This document shows, in pieces, positions 30,721-40,932 of a stretch of 64,000 nt of DNA. Position 1 is the stretch's first letter, and every line of letters starts with the position of its first letter. The stretch comes from Ursus arctos (Eukaryota > Chordata > Mammalia > Carnivora > Ursidae): assembly GCF_023065955.2 (NCBI RefSeq), contig NW_026623089.1:32952767-33016766 (forward strand). The letters are read 5' to 3'. The translations under genes were made by a program, and so were the position numbers. The notes below the pieces were generated by a model. The model was not told the DNA's origin and did not search any database. It saw only the letters and a list, made by a program, of their open reading frames with translations.

Positions 30721-33700
30721 CTGTGGGGAAGTGAGGAGACCCGCCTGACTACGAGGCGCTTGGAATCGGGTCCTGAACCCACCCTCCGCCCCGGGGGCCT
30801 GCAGTAACGCACGTCTAAGCCGCAAGCTAGGAGAACGCTCTGCGTTCCAATTTCAGCTCCTTCTCCGGTGAGCTGTGTGACCTAACGCTGGATACTCAAG
30901 CTCTCTGACCCTGTTTCTTAACTGATAAAATAAGAACAAAAACGCCCGTTTTGTTAATAACGGTCTGGCATATGTATTAAGGATCACTAAATGTGATCTA
31001 TTGGTGCTTATGTTTCAGTGTTTTGTTTTTGTCTTTTTTTCCTTCTGACATTAGGTCAAGAGACCTAAGTTCTAGTTTTGCACCTACCCTCTGCCTGGGT
31101 GGGAGCAACACAAAGGACAGGGACCCTCATTGCTCTACGGTCAGCCCAAGAATAAAGCTCTTCTTTGCAGTGAACTGAAAACTGACTCTCTAACAGTACC
31201 ACCCCCAATCCATTACCTGCACAATATTTAGGTCTGGTAGCCACACTTCAAGAAGATGCACATAGCAATTAAACCCAGGCATCCTTAAAATGTTGGAAGG
31301 CAACTTTCATGTTTCCTCTACCCACCTCCAGGTTTTTCAACTATTCTACTTTTGGATGTGTCTTCCAACCCCCCCCCCCCATCCTGCTTCCCTAGCCTGA
31401 ACAAGGAGCATGCACGCTCGCTCGCTCTCTCTCACCTCTCTAGACCTCAGTGTTCCTACTGTAAACTGGAGGATGGCTCCCCTCTACTCCCCCTGGTGGA
31501 CCTGTGCTCCCCTTCCTCTGTTTCCCTTAGAATGTAGAATGAAGTATGAATTCCAAGAGGCAGCATCCAAGACACTTCTAAACACCTCACTAATCCACCC
31601 ACCTTTGTCTGGATGGTCTCCTCTCTGCTGGTGTGCTGTCCCCATCCTGACCCTTCACTGCTCCATGTCAAATGGCAGCCCCTAAAATGTTTTGGGTTAT
31701 TCAGCATTGAGGAGCACTGTCTTCCTCACACCAGTTTGGGATGAAGCTATTGGTCCTGGCCTCCTTTCTCTCCACCATGAACTCCTCCAGGGCAGAATGC
31801 CAGTCGCTATGGTGCACTGGACCCCTGGTATGCAACGCACCACGGAGGTTCGTTCAGTGTTTAAAGTAAGGCTCAGGGAAGGAGGTGCCCAATCTCTGCC
31901 TGCAGTGACAGCCACTCAGGCAAACACCCTCAGTTTGGCAAACGAGGGCTCCACTGTCTGATGCTGCCACTGTGTCTCACAGCCCTGGCGCACCACCTGA
32001 CTGACGTGTCAGAGCTGGAAGGGACCAAGGCCACTTCCTGCTAGAGGGTAAACTGAGACCCAGAGTGAAGAGGGAATTGGCCAAGGTCTTACAGAGATGG
32101 AGCCAGGCTGGGGTAACAATGAGCTCGTGAGGGAGTAGGCGAGTGGGGTACGGGACACAGTGGGGGGCTCTCCTTGTTCCCCACTCACACTGGCTAAGGA
32201 GGGGGTGTTGCGTGGAGAAAAGTATGTTTTTATTCTAAAACAGCTCTAGGGTGCTTGGGTGGCTCAGTCGGTTAAGCGGCTGCCTCCCGCTCAGGTCATG
32301 ATCCCGGAGCCCCCGGGACCGAGCCCCGCCTCGGGTTCCCTGCTCAGCAGGGAGTCTGCTTCTCCCTCTGCCCCTCACTCCGCTCGTGCTCTCTCAATCG
32401 GATAAATAAAACTCAGTTCTAACTGAATTGGCTGGCCCTCACCGCTGCCGAAAGCCTCTTCCTAGCCTTGTTGGTTCGCCAGGCGCCGGGCTTCGCGCCC
32501 CTCAACCGTGGATCCGGGGGAATGGGACCGAGCTCGGCCCGTTTCCTGGGCGGAAAGCGAAGGCTCGGAAGGGAAGAGGTGGCCTCGCGGTCCTAATCCC
32601 CCGGCCCCGCCCGCCCTGCCCCACGCCAGGTGGCCGGGGGCGGGGGGCGGGGCGGGCGCGCGCACTTACGTCGAGCTCGAAGGTGCGCAGCGCCGTGCGG
32701 TAGCCCCCGGACACCGGCGGCAGGAGGCGCAGCACCTCCTTGACCACGCAGTCGATGTAGCGCAGACGGCCCAGCGCCGCCAGGCTGAGGTCGGGCTCGC
32801 AGCCGCAGTCGGGCCGGGGCCCCGCGCCGCCCCCCGCGGCCCCCGCCGCGCAGCCGCACGCGCGCCCCAGTCCCTGCGCCGCCAGCTCCTGCCGGATCTT
32901 GGCGACGGCCGCCGGGTGCTGCAGGAGCAGCAGGACGAGGGACGTGCTGGCGCTGGCCGTGGTGAGGAAGGCGGCGAAGAGGAGCTCCACAGCCGTCTCC
33001 TGCAAGACAGCCGGGGCGGCGCTGAGTCTGTGGCCGCGGGCCCTGGCCGCAAGGCCTCGCCGCCCCAGGGCTGGGAAGCCAAGGGCCCAGATTTACCGTG
33101 GCGCGAAAGCCAGAGTGGCGGCTCCGAGCGCGAGCCCGGAGTCGATCGAATCCCAAGTCGGCCGCTAGAGAAAGGCCCAGACAGCAACGACCGAAACCAG
33201 GATCTTTGGAAGGGCTTCCAGAGACAAGGCTGGGAGCTTACTCAGTGTGCTGTTCTTTGTGCTTGAAGTGTATTAACTCCTTCGATTCTCATCCCAACTC
33301 TGCGAGGCACAATTACTGCCCTTGTTTTTACAGGGGCGGTGTAGTCCAGTGCTGTTAACCACTTGGTGATGCTGCCGGCAACCCCTGCGGGGCGTCCTGA
33401 CCGCGAACCGGAATGGGGGTGGGACGAGGAAGGCACCCGCAGCAGCGGCGCCAGCCTCCACGCAAAGGCGGCATCACGGCTTCCTCCTCCCACTTAGTGG
33501 AGTGGTCCAGTGGGTGATGACCTCTTCCCAGTCTGCACTGACCAAGGACAGAGGAGGGCCCTGGTGGCTTCATCCTCCAAGCCCTAGCCCTCACCCTCAC
33601 TGCCTCGCTCTGCCCTCCCAGCTCCTGGTGCCACCCACAGTTTGTGTTTATACATTGATTTGTGTGATCATAGGATGAATGTGTACCCCTCCCCTCCGGC

Positions 33701-36700
33701 ACAAGGACAGGGGCTGTGTTTTGCTCAGAGCTATCTATCTCCTCAGTCCCAGCAAAGAACCTGACACCAAAGAGATACATCATAATGTCTCTGGAATGAA
33801 ACCCGGTCCAAGTACAACTGCCTGTGCTGGACAACATGGGAGCCGAAAGGTCCTTCAGGACTAGGCCTCATCTGCCTGGCCTGCCCCGGAGGTGCAGACC
33901 AGAACTGAAGATTCCTGACCTGGAGAGCGTTGTCATCCCCTCCCCAGCCCTGTCAAGCACTCCCCTTCACAGCAGAGAACTGTTCCCATCCAGGGGCTCT
34001 CCCAGGACTCATGAGCCCACTGTTCATCTATCTACTTCTAACCCCCTGGATTCTTCCAGATCGTATAACCACCCAGAAGTCAGGGTAAAGATTATTAGCC
34101 CCATAATGAAAAGAAGAAACTAAGGCTGAGCCCTACCATTCATGGCTCTTGGAAAGTGGGACATTAAGGTCCAGAGAATGACTGGGAGTTCCTTTTGGAA
34201 GGGTTGAGGTGTTTCCATTTCTAACCTTCCCATGCACCCCCAGGCTCTCCATTCCTTTTCGGGTTCTCCAGCAGGTCCTGGGAGCCATTCCAAAGCCATT
34301 CTCTTTTCCTCCACTGCCTGTGCTCTACATATAAATGGGGAGGAGCTCTAATTCTCAGGGGAGACCTCGAAGTGGCAAAATAGAGGTTAAAGGTGCCAGG
34401 TGACAAAGTGCCTCATGGAAGGAGAGTGTCAATTTGGGGAAGAAGAGGGAACTTCAAGGAGGATGTGGAGCTTGACCCAGAGCCCTTAGGGTTTGTAGGG
34501 AAAAGGAGCAGAGAGGGCCTCATAGACAGGGGGGACAGCAGAGGCAAAGGCATGGAGTGACAAGAAGGGGGTGGGGAAAGTAGCGCTGTTTGTGACCAGA
34601 ACCTGTAAGCAAGGGCCTGGGATTCATGCCTTCCACACTCTTACAGAGAGGGATGGTGACTGGCCCAAGGCCACAGAGCTGGTGTGTAGGGCTGAGCTAT
34701 GACTGGAACCCACATCTCCTCCCCCCGCCCCCCCTCCCACCGCCCCAGGAGTGCCTGTGGCTTCAAGTGGGGCCAAACAGAACCCTGCTGGGGGCAGGAT
34801 GCAGGGTGTGTTTGGAGACCTGCTAGGAACGTAAAAGGAGAAGTTGAACTTTCCCATACCTACCTTCAGCTCCTGCACTGAGAGCTCCTGGCCGAGCTCC
34901 CTCGTGCTGCGGATAATCATGTCGAGGGCGTCACCTGGCTCTGCAGCCTTGTCTTCACGAAGCTTCTCTGCAATAGCATCCTCCAGGTGCCGATGCAGCT
35001 GATCTCGTGCCCGGATGCCCTGATGCATGGGGAGAGAAGGCAGATGGGGCAGGAAGGCCGAGGGGGCCAAGACTGTATACCTGTGCCCCAGATCTTCCTG
35101 GGACTGTCCTGGCTCTGAGATCCAGGTGTCAAGCTTCTCAACTTAGCTCCATGTGTGGCACATAGTAGGGGCTCACTGAATGCTCAAGAACTTATCCACT
35201 ATCTTTACACATAAGTCTCTCTTGATTATCACGTTCCACCTTGGAAGCAAGGCAAGCAGTTACTGTCATCCTCAGAAGAGGAACCTGAGGCTCAGAGGGG
35301 TCAAGCAATTGCCCAGTCATACAGCTCTCAGTGCCTAGGCCTGGCACAGAGCCTAGTCAGGTGGAATCAGCCCATTGCCCTTTCCCTGCACTAGACTCAG
35401 GCAGGGGCAGTGGGCACCAGTGGAGAGAGGAAAGCACACTTTGATGCATCCAGAAAAGCTCTGGCTTAGAGACCACTACCAGATGTTCTAAGCATTAGCC
35501 TCTGTAAGCTGGTAGGCAAGAGGGTAGAAGTTCAGCGAGCAAGCATAGCCAAAGCATCTGAGCACTTGGGTTTTGAGACCATAGGAGATCAGGCTCGAAT
35601 CCTGCCTCTGCCCCTATGAGCTGTGTGATCTTGGGTAAGTCACTTAACCTCTCTGAGCTTCAGGTTCTTCACCAATAAAAGAAGAACACTTTGCAGGCTG
35701 AGAGGATTAACTCAGAAAATGTATTCAAGGCGATCAGCCTCAGGCATGCACCTTCATACATAACTAGTATTTTTATTCAGGTGAGGAAAACCAAGGCATC
35801 GGTACAGTGAGAAGCCCCAGCTCACGGAAAAAGAAAAGTCAAATGCAGCCTCCTAGTTGCCCGGCCCATTGCTCTGAAGTCTGAAGAAGCAGCGGTTCTC
35901 TGATCCGGAACTAGTGGGCCCGGAGCCACCGACGCGGAGCCGGGCGAGGAGCCGGCACCCACTCCTCTCCAACCCAGGCTAGGCCGGGGGAATGTCTGCG
36001 GCGCCTGTGCTCCCATCGGTTCCGCAGCCACCCGGGCTTCCAAAGAGGCGCCGGAGGCCAGGCCAAGGGGCACCGCTCTGGGGTTGGAGCTGGGCTGATT
36101 GGTTGGGCGGCCGCCACCGAGACCCAAAGTCGGGAAGCCAGCTACTGGTGGGTCTGGAGCGCATCCCGGAAGGCGCGGCCCAGAGATCTGCGCCCCCACC
36201 CCCACCCCGGGTCACACAGCGAATAAAGACAGGTCAGCCCCGACGCCCACCGCCCCACCATGCCACCTCCCCACCCTGGACCATGCCTCGGTACCCCCTC
36301 GGAGGTGACGCGTGGGGCGCGCCGAGGGAGCCTCGTCTTCGCCTGGAAGACCCGCCCACGCTGGGGATCCCCAAGAGGAAGGTCTGAGGCCAGAGCGGCA
36401 GTACCTTGCGCAGGCCGCTGAAGGGAACGTCCAGGGGCAGCGAGAAGAGGTTCTCTACGAACTGCTCGAAGGTCCGGGCCAGCTCCGCGCACTCGACCTC
36501 GTCCAGCCGTAGCCCCAGGAGGATGCGCGCAGCCATGCGAAAGGTGAGTGCCTTGGCAGCCTGGTAGACAGCAACTGGCCCTCGGGCCGCGCACCAGGAG
36601 CGCACCTCGCGCCGCAGCGCCCCTTGCAGGCGGGGCACGAAGCGCTGCAGAGCCCCACGGCTAAACACACGTGCCAGGACCTGTGGGGAGCCCGCGGGGT

Positions 36701-38138
36701 CAGCACCGGCCGCGGTCCGTCCGGCTTCCTCTGCTCAGCAATTCCAGAGGAGCCAGAAGGCCAATTTCGGTCCCTTTCTCCTCTTCAAAGCTGCCCGGAC
36801 CTAAATGTGCCGGCTTTTGCTCTCGCCATTCCCTCTAGATCTCTGATGTATACAGTCCCTCCCAGCCAGCCAGCCAGCCTCCATATGCCACTTCCTCCAG
36901 GAAGTCGTCCCCGGTCCCTCTCCTAGTCTGATTTTTCGCCAGTCTGGTATCAGAATCACACATAGAAGATCGGAGGTGAAATGTCCCTAAAGTCCCATTT
37001 CTGGCTTTATAAATCAAAGCGGAAAAATGTAAGGGACTGGCCCAAAGCGATCACTGGTTAGCCAGGGGTCTCTGCCAGCTTCCAAGTGTGCCCCTAAAAC
37101 CTAGCCCCAGCCTGGACCGCATGTCTGACGTCCCAATGGCCCCTTCTTCGGTTTCAGCTCACCTTGCGCCGCTGCCGGTGCGGCTCACCAACTGCGCCAA
37201 GCAGTGAGTGCGAGCCCAGCAGGATGTGCGCGCTCTGCGGCCACTGGCTGCGCACCAGGCGGTGCTCGCCCAGCAGGATTGTGCGCACGTTCTCGGCGCC
37301 GCTCACGCGGATCACCGGCCGGCCCAGCAGGTGCGTCTTGAAGACTGTCCCGTAGCGCTCCCGGCGGGAGCTGTGGAAGCGGGAGCCCTGCGAGCGAGGC
37401 GGAGCGAGGCTGGGGCCGCTGGACCTCGGCTGGGGGTCTGGCCCAGGGCCTCCCAACCGCCCCTTGCTAACAACTCCCTGCTCCAGGCCGGCGCGTGGCT
37501 GTACAAAACCGAGGCTCAGATGTGCCTCGCGACTATCCTAGGGAAATGTAGTTGCTCCTGTTCCCATTGGTGAGACGAGGAGGCTGAGGCTCAGAATGGG
37601 GACGTGAGAGCCCCAAGCCTCACGGCTGAGAAGTGCCCCTGATTCCTGCTTCTGTGCTTGCAGGGTATTGGGCGAATGCTTCTCCGAACCCCTCTGTTCA
37701 CCCTGGCGTGTGTCGGGCCGTGTTTAAGTTGCGCTGGGGAGAAACTCCGGCAACATACGACCCCTTCAAGGGAGCCGCTGAGCAAAGACGAGGGCTGTGT
37801 ATGCTCTCTGGGCCCCTGAGCGACAGGATGTGGCCGACTAGGCACCCTGGGAACACCGTGAGCGAGGAGGGTCCAGTGGGAGGGAAGAAGGGGCCGTGTT
37901 GGGGTGCGAGCACGGCGGGGTGCGACCTACTCACCTGAACTAACCAGTGCAGCGTTTCGCCGAAGAAGGGCCAGCCCATGGAGCCCTTGGGCAGGGGCAG
38001 GGCGGACGCCCGGTCCCGGCTCAGCGTCCAGCGGAGCGTCCAGAGATGCTGGGCCAGGCTGAGCAGCAGGCCGGCGCCCAGGAGAGCGGTGCCCGCTGCT
38101 CCCAGCACTGACAGGCAGCTCAGCCCCCAGGGGAGCAT
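30343..38138 (-). CDS. CYP26C1: CYP26C1, retinoic acid-metabolising P450, complete 6-exon gene
   Basis: This CYP26-family P450 hydroxylates all-trans and 9-cis retinoic acid at the ER and shapes retinoid gradients in the embryonic head. The exons are 37935-38138, 37163-37387, 36405-36680, 34864-35019, 32670-32999 and 30343-30720. All are phase 0 with GT/AG borders, and they sum to 522 codons plus stop, matching the human length as I recall it. Visible are a long N-terminal hydrophobic anchor (about 5-30), [14 protein letters not shown] (51-64), ExxR in KEVLR (E375/R378) and the heme loop [10 protein letters not shown] with Cys459. The I-helix reads FAAFLTTAS and lacks the acidic residue present in CYP26A1. 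The start is the ATG of MLPWGLSC, with G at -3. The reading frame stays open upstream, but the apparent earlier start at 38252 is GTG, not ATG. EXOC6 ends about 1.4 kb upstream, and CYP26A1 starts 4.7 kb downstream. Confidence 0.97.
30845..30985 (+). repeat. MIR fragment in CYP26C1 intron 5
   Basis: 'gagctgtgtgacctaacgct' and 'gaccctgtttcttaactgat' fit sense MIR. Confidence 0.65.
31000..32240. other. CYP26C1 intron 5, mostly unassigned
   Basis: Intronic. There is an L2-like patch near 31750-31860 ('actcctccagggcagaatgc') and a poly-C run near 31370. No exon was seen. Confidence 0.45.
32249..32410 (+). mobile_element. CAN-SINE in CYP26C1 intron 5
   Basis: An older SINE form, 'gtgcttgggtggctcagtcg' to GATAAATAAAAC. 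It lies antisense to the gene. Confidence 0.9.
32670..32999 (-). CDS. CYP26C1: CYP26C1 exon 5 (I-helix and K-helix fused)
   Basis: This exon has 110 codons, [16 protein letters not shown]... to ...[10 protein letters not shown]. The acceptor is TGCAG|GAG and the donor GAC|GTAAGT. It equals CYP26A1 exons 5 and 6 joined, plus an extra Gly/Cys-rich linker with two CGC triplets between the helices. Confidence 0.96.
33265..33350 (-). repeat. MIR fragment in CYP26C1 intron 4
   Basis: 'gattctcatcccaactctgc' and 'attactgcccttgtttttac' fit antisense MIR. Confidence 0.6.
33640..33795 (+). repeat. L2 fragment in CYP26C1 intron 4
   Basis: 'acaaggacaggggctgtgtt' and 'ctcctcagtcccagcaaaga' fit the L2 3' end. 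Confidence 0.65.
34430..34720. repeat. Ancient interspersed repeat in CYP26C1 intron 4
   Basis: Weak match to the same repeat series as at 8095 ('aggggggacagcagaggcaaaggc'), then a MIR-like end ('tgactggcccaaggccac'). Confidence 0.4.
34864..35019 (-). CDS. CYP26C1: CYP26C1 exon 4
   Basis: This exon has 52 codons, [14 protein letters not shown]... to ...ELSVQELK. The acceptor is ATCAG|GGC and the donor AAG|GTAGGT. The junction lies three codons later than in CYP26A1. Confidence 0.95.
35145..35400 (-). repeat. MIR-like repeat in CYP26C1 intron 3
   Basis: 'gaacctgaggctcagagggg' with 'tcaagcaattgcccagtcat' fits antisense MIR. Confidence 0.65.
35550..35755 (+). repeat. MIR element in CYP26C1 intron 3
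   Basis: 'cgaatcctgcctctgccc', 'tgtgtgatcttgggtaagtc' and 'acttaacctctctgagcttc' are classical sense MIR core. Confidence 0.85.
36405..36680 (-). CDS. CYP26C1: CYP26C1 exon 3
   Basis: This exon has 92 codons, [14 protein letters not shown]... to ...VPFSGLRK. The acceptor is CACAG|GTC and the donor AAG|GTACTG. It is five codons shorter than the CYP26A1 equivalent. Confidence 0.96.
37163..37387 (-). CDS. CYP26C1: CYP26C1 exon 2
   Basis: This exon has 75 codons, [13 protein letters not shown]... to ...GEPHRQRRK. The acceptor is CGCAG|GGC and the donor AAG|GTGAGC. Its size is identical to CYP26A1 exon 2. Confidence 0.96.
37935..38138 (-). CDS. CYP26C1: CYP26C1 exon 1
   Basis: This exon has 68 codons, [13 protein letters not shown]... 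to ...GETLHWLVQ. The donor is CAG|GTGAGT. It ends at the same alignment position as CYP26A1 exon 1. Confidence 0.96.
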
Positions 38139-38596
38139 GGCGAGTCTGCGGGGATCTGGCGGCTCGCAGCGCCCGGGGCGCGAGAGCTGAGGGGCTGGGA
38201 GCGCGCAGTGCTCACCTGCTCCGTCCAGAAAGGGCCTGGGACTTGCGGGCACAAACCGAGATTTACAATCTCGGAAAAGGACTTCGCTCTAGAAGCAGAC
38301 TGGTAGTAGAAGGCGGCAGTGACCACACGCCCTGAGGGAACGTGCCTTCCTCTAGTCCGACGGCTTCTGGGCCCCAATGCCAGTCCCTCGCTGGGGTGCC
38401 GGCTGCCTCGGGACTGCTCCCGCCCGGCATCCGCCGGTCCCTCCCACCTCCTCCCCGGGTCAGCACTCCTTCGATAGAAGCAGCAAAGGAGAGCAAACAG
38501 AGGAGCAACTCACCGGTGTTGCCAACGTAGGCTGCGATCACCGGGGCTGCAGACCCCCGCCCCACCTCCCTCCCTCCTCGGCCCACCCAGGGCACA

Positions 38597-38604
38597 TTTA
38601 TATA
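38597..38604 (-). promoter_or_regulatory. CYP26C1: Candidate CYP26C1 TATA box
   Basis: The minus strand reads TATATAAA, about 460 bp upstream of the CYP26C1 ATG, in CpG-rich DNA. A second TTTAAATA and a CRE-like CGTCACGTCG lie just beyond it (38645-38673). If used, the 5' UTR would be about 430 nt. No nearer TATA was seen. Confidence 0.4.
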
Positions 38605-38679
38605 GATGTTGGCTCCCTCCCTAGGGACCGATCCCGATTCACACGACGTGACGCGACCATGCATATTTAAAGCGCTCGG

Positions 38680-39574
38680 AGCAGAGTAATGATTGGAGGC
38701 GGTGGGCAGCGGCACGCTCACCCGGGGGCTAGGAGTAGGGAGTGGCAGCCGCCGCGGCGCTCCGGCTGGGCTGGGGGCCGCGCCCCGCGCAGATCCTCGG
38801 GCGGGGCCTGCAGCTTCCCGCCAGAAGTTCCCGGCTGTACGCCGCCGCTCCGCGGGTGGGCGAACCCCGCGCCCCGGGCTGACGCGGGCTCTCTGGCATC
38901 CCCGCCCTCGAGGCTGTAGGTGTCCTTCCCCTGTCGGCACTCCAGGGCTGAAGGGCTGGGGTCTGTCCCCTTTGCTTTGTTTCAGGGAAATTGAGGTCTT
39001 CGTTGCCTGCCTTGCATTGCAAGCACCTACAAGCAAGACCCGGGGTCGAGATTCCCCGACCTCCCCACACCAACCCCGGTTTCTGATCTACCACTTCAGG
39101 ACCCCCGCAAAAGACGGTAGTATTGTTGCCCAAAGCTTCACTGAGACACCCTAATCCCAGCAGAAGCTGGTATCTCGGGGCGCCTTTCCGGTCTCTAGTG
39201 CTGAATTCACCGTTCCCTTCCCACTCTGAAGGCCACTCCACCCCACCCCGGTCGGTCTACCTGGTTGCTAGTCCGGTTTTTTGTGTCTGGTCCCCTGGGC
39301 TCTTGGCGTCCCTGTCCCCTACAATGCAACCCGAGGGTTGGCGGGGAGTGGCAGGAGTGTTATATGTATTAGAGAAGAAAGTGAATCGCACACCATCATA
39401 GCTACGAACCCACGGTGCTCTACTCCAAGCAGTACAAAGGCTGCGTCTCTCCGGATCCGGGGACGCCTCAACCAAAGCCAGGGGGACATCCCGAATGCTC
39501 TGCAGGGGTGCGTAAGGCGCGCGAGGGGCAGCCACATTCCAGTCTTCAAAAAAGAGCTAGCTGTTCACCGCTCC
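38680..39574. other. EXOC6-CYP26C1 intergenic spacer
   Basis: About 0.9 kb between the EXOC6 cleavage site and the CYP26C1 TATA-like cluster. It is GC-rich on the CYP26C1 side and has no recognisable repeat or exon. It probably holds CYP26C1 regulatory sequence, but no DR5 or DR2 motif was seen. Confidence 0.45.
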
Positions 39575-40932
39575 TCTTCTAACTTCCAGATTTTATTGTG
39601 CCTGAAGCATTACCATATTTTCCATGTAGTGTTTTTTAAAACGTGAAGTACTTTAGGACTGAGATGGTCAAGAGAATAAATGCTTATTATCTTTGTTTTG
39701 GTGACACTCCTCATTCCGATAACTAGGGAGTAACAGTTCTTCTGAAGGAAGCAGTTGTTTTCAATCAGGAAGCTCTGAAGAGATGCAACAGCGATGCATT
39801 TTCAACAACTCGCTCAACCTTTTTAATATTTCATCACAAAATCAAGAAATGTACATAGTTCTTTACACTTATTTTACAAAGTCAAGTGTAAGTTTCTTAC
39901 AGGCATAAATCCTGAAAATGCAAAAGGAATATTCAGCATAAATACAATGAAAAGAAAGTTGGGATCAGGTTGATACTACCATTTGGACCCAGTAATTTAC
40001 ACAGAAGAAAATGTACATTCATGTTAGATTTTCCAGAGTTCATTTGGTTTGGCTTGTTTCCATACTGAGGAGAGGTACTGAGACCTGCTATTTGAAGAAA
40101 GTAACCTGACCCCTGTGGTAACTTCTGTGTGTAGGAACGAATGTACTTAGCACAAGCAGCACCTGAAGTGGTTTATCCCGCTTCATTCCTGTCCTCTTTT
40201 AACTTGAACCAAACCAAACCAAGTAAATCCTAGAATGGGGTCAGCTACAAACAATACAGTTAGAAATATTAACCCTGCTAAACAGAAACAACATTGCATC
40301 TTTAGGAAAGCCAAACACCTTTTCTTCATATTCAGAACGATTAAATTAAAACACCCAAGCAGAACAAATAATTCACATTCTTACTGAGTTAAATCAAGGT
40401 TGATTTCAGGGACCTTTAAAGATTTGCATATTTCCCTCACAGAGTCTGCAGAATTGGGAAATTTAGTCTACTTAAATCATATTCAGATGAAAATAAAAGT
40501 TAACAGTTACAAAATGACAGTGAAATACTCCCATATCAGACGTGATTACATTTCAAAACCAGATACTGATGAAAAAACCAGAAAAGTCATTCATGTCTGA
40601 ATAGAAAAAAATACTTGTATGCAGAGGCATATAAGGTTTTTCGAATGTATTTACAATCAGTTTCATATACAATTTCTGACATGATTTATATATTACGTTT
40701 TGCCTTTTTTTTTCCGTAAAAGTGAAAAAAAATTGTCACACTTTCCATATATAAAATAGTATCCAATTATTTAAAAATCCATACAAATGATATTTTTGTT
40801 TCTTGTTTAATCTCTCATCAGTGTCTTTTTTCTACTGCATTTTTAAATTCTGCAAACAAATTACTGTATCATGATGCTTGTTAGAGATCAATGTTGCATC
40901 ACAGATTTGGTGTCACTGAGTGCAGTCCAAGT
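39575..40932 (-). other. EXOC6: EXOC6 3' UTR
   Basis: About 1.35 kb of AT-rich, repeat-free sequence follows the EXOC6 stop. The first clear minus-strand AATAAA is at 39592-39597, placing cleavage near 39575. The lack of SINE or L1 insertions fits a transcribed UTR. The end is inferred from the hexamer. Confidence 0.55.

Larger units (their letters stand above)
35850..38920. other. CpG-rich region over CYP26C1 exons 1-3 and promoter
   Basis: CG-dense DNA covers CYP26C1 exons 1 to 3 and about 0.8 kb upstream of the ATG. Smaller CG-dense blocks cover exon 5 (about 32440-33150) and exon 6 (about 30080-30700). Confidence 0.65.

Noticed and set aside
38139..38252. N-terminal extension of CYP26C1 by 38 codons
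   Set aside because: The frame is open, but the apparent start at 38252 is GTG, not ATG. The MLPWGLSC start has a fair context and matches the family.
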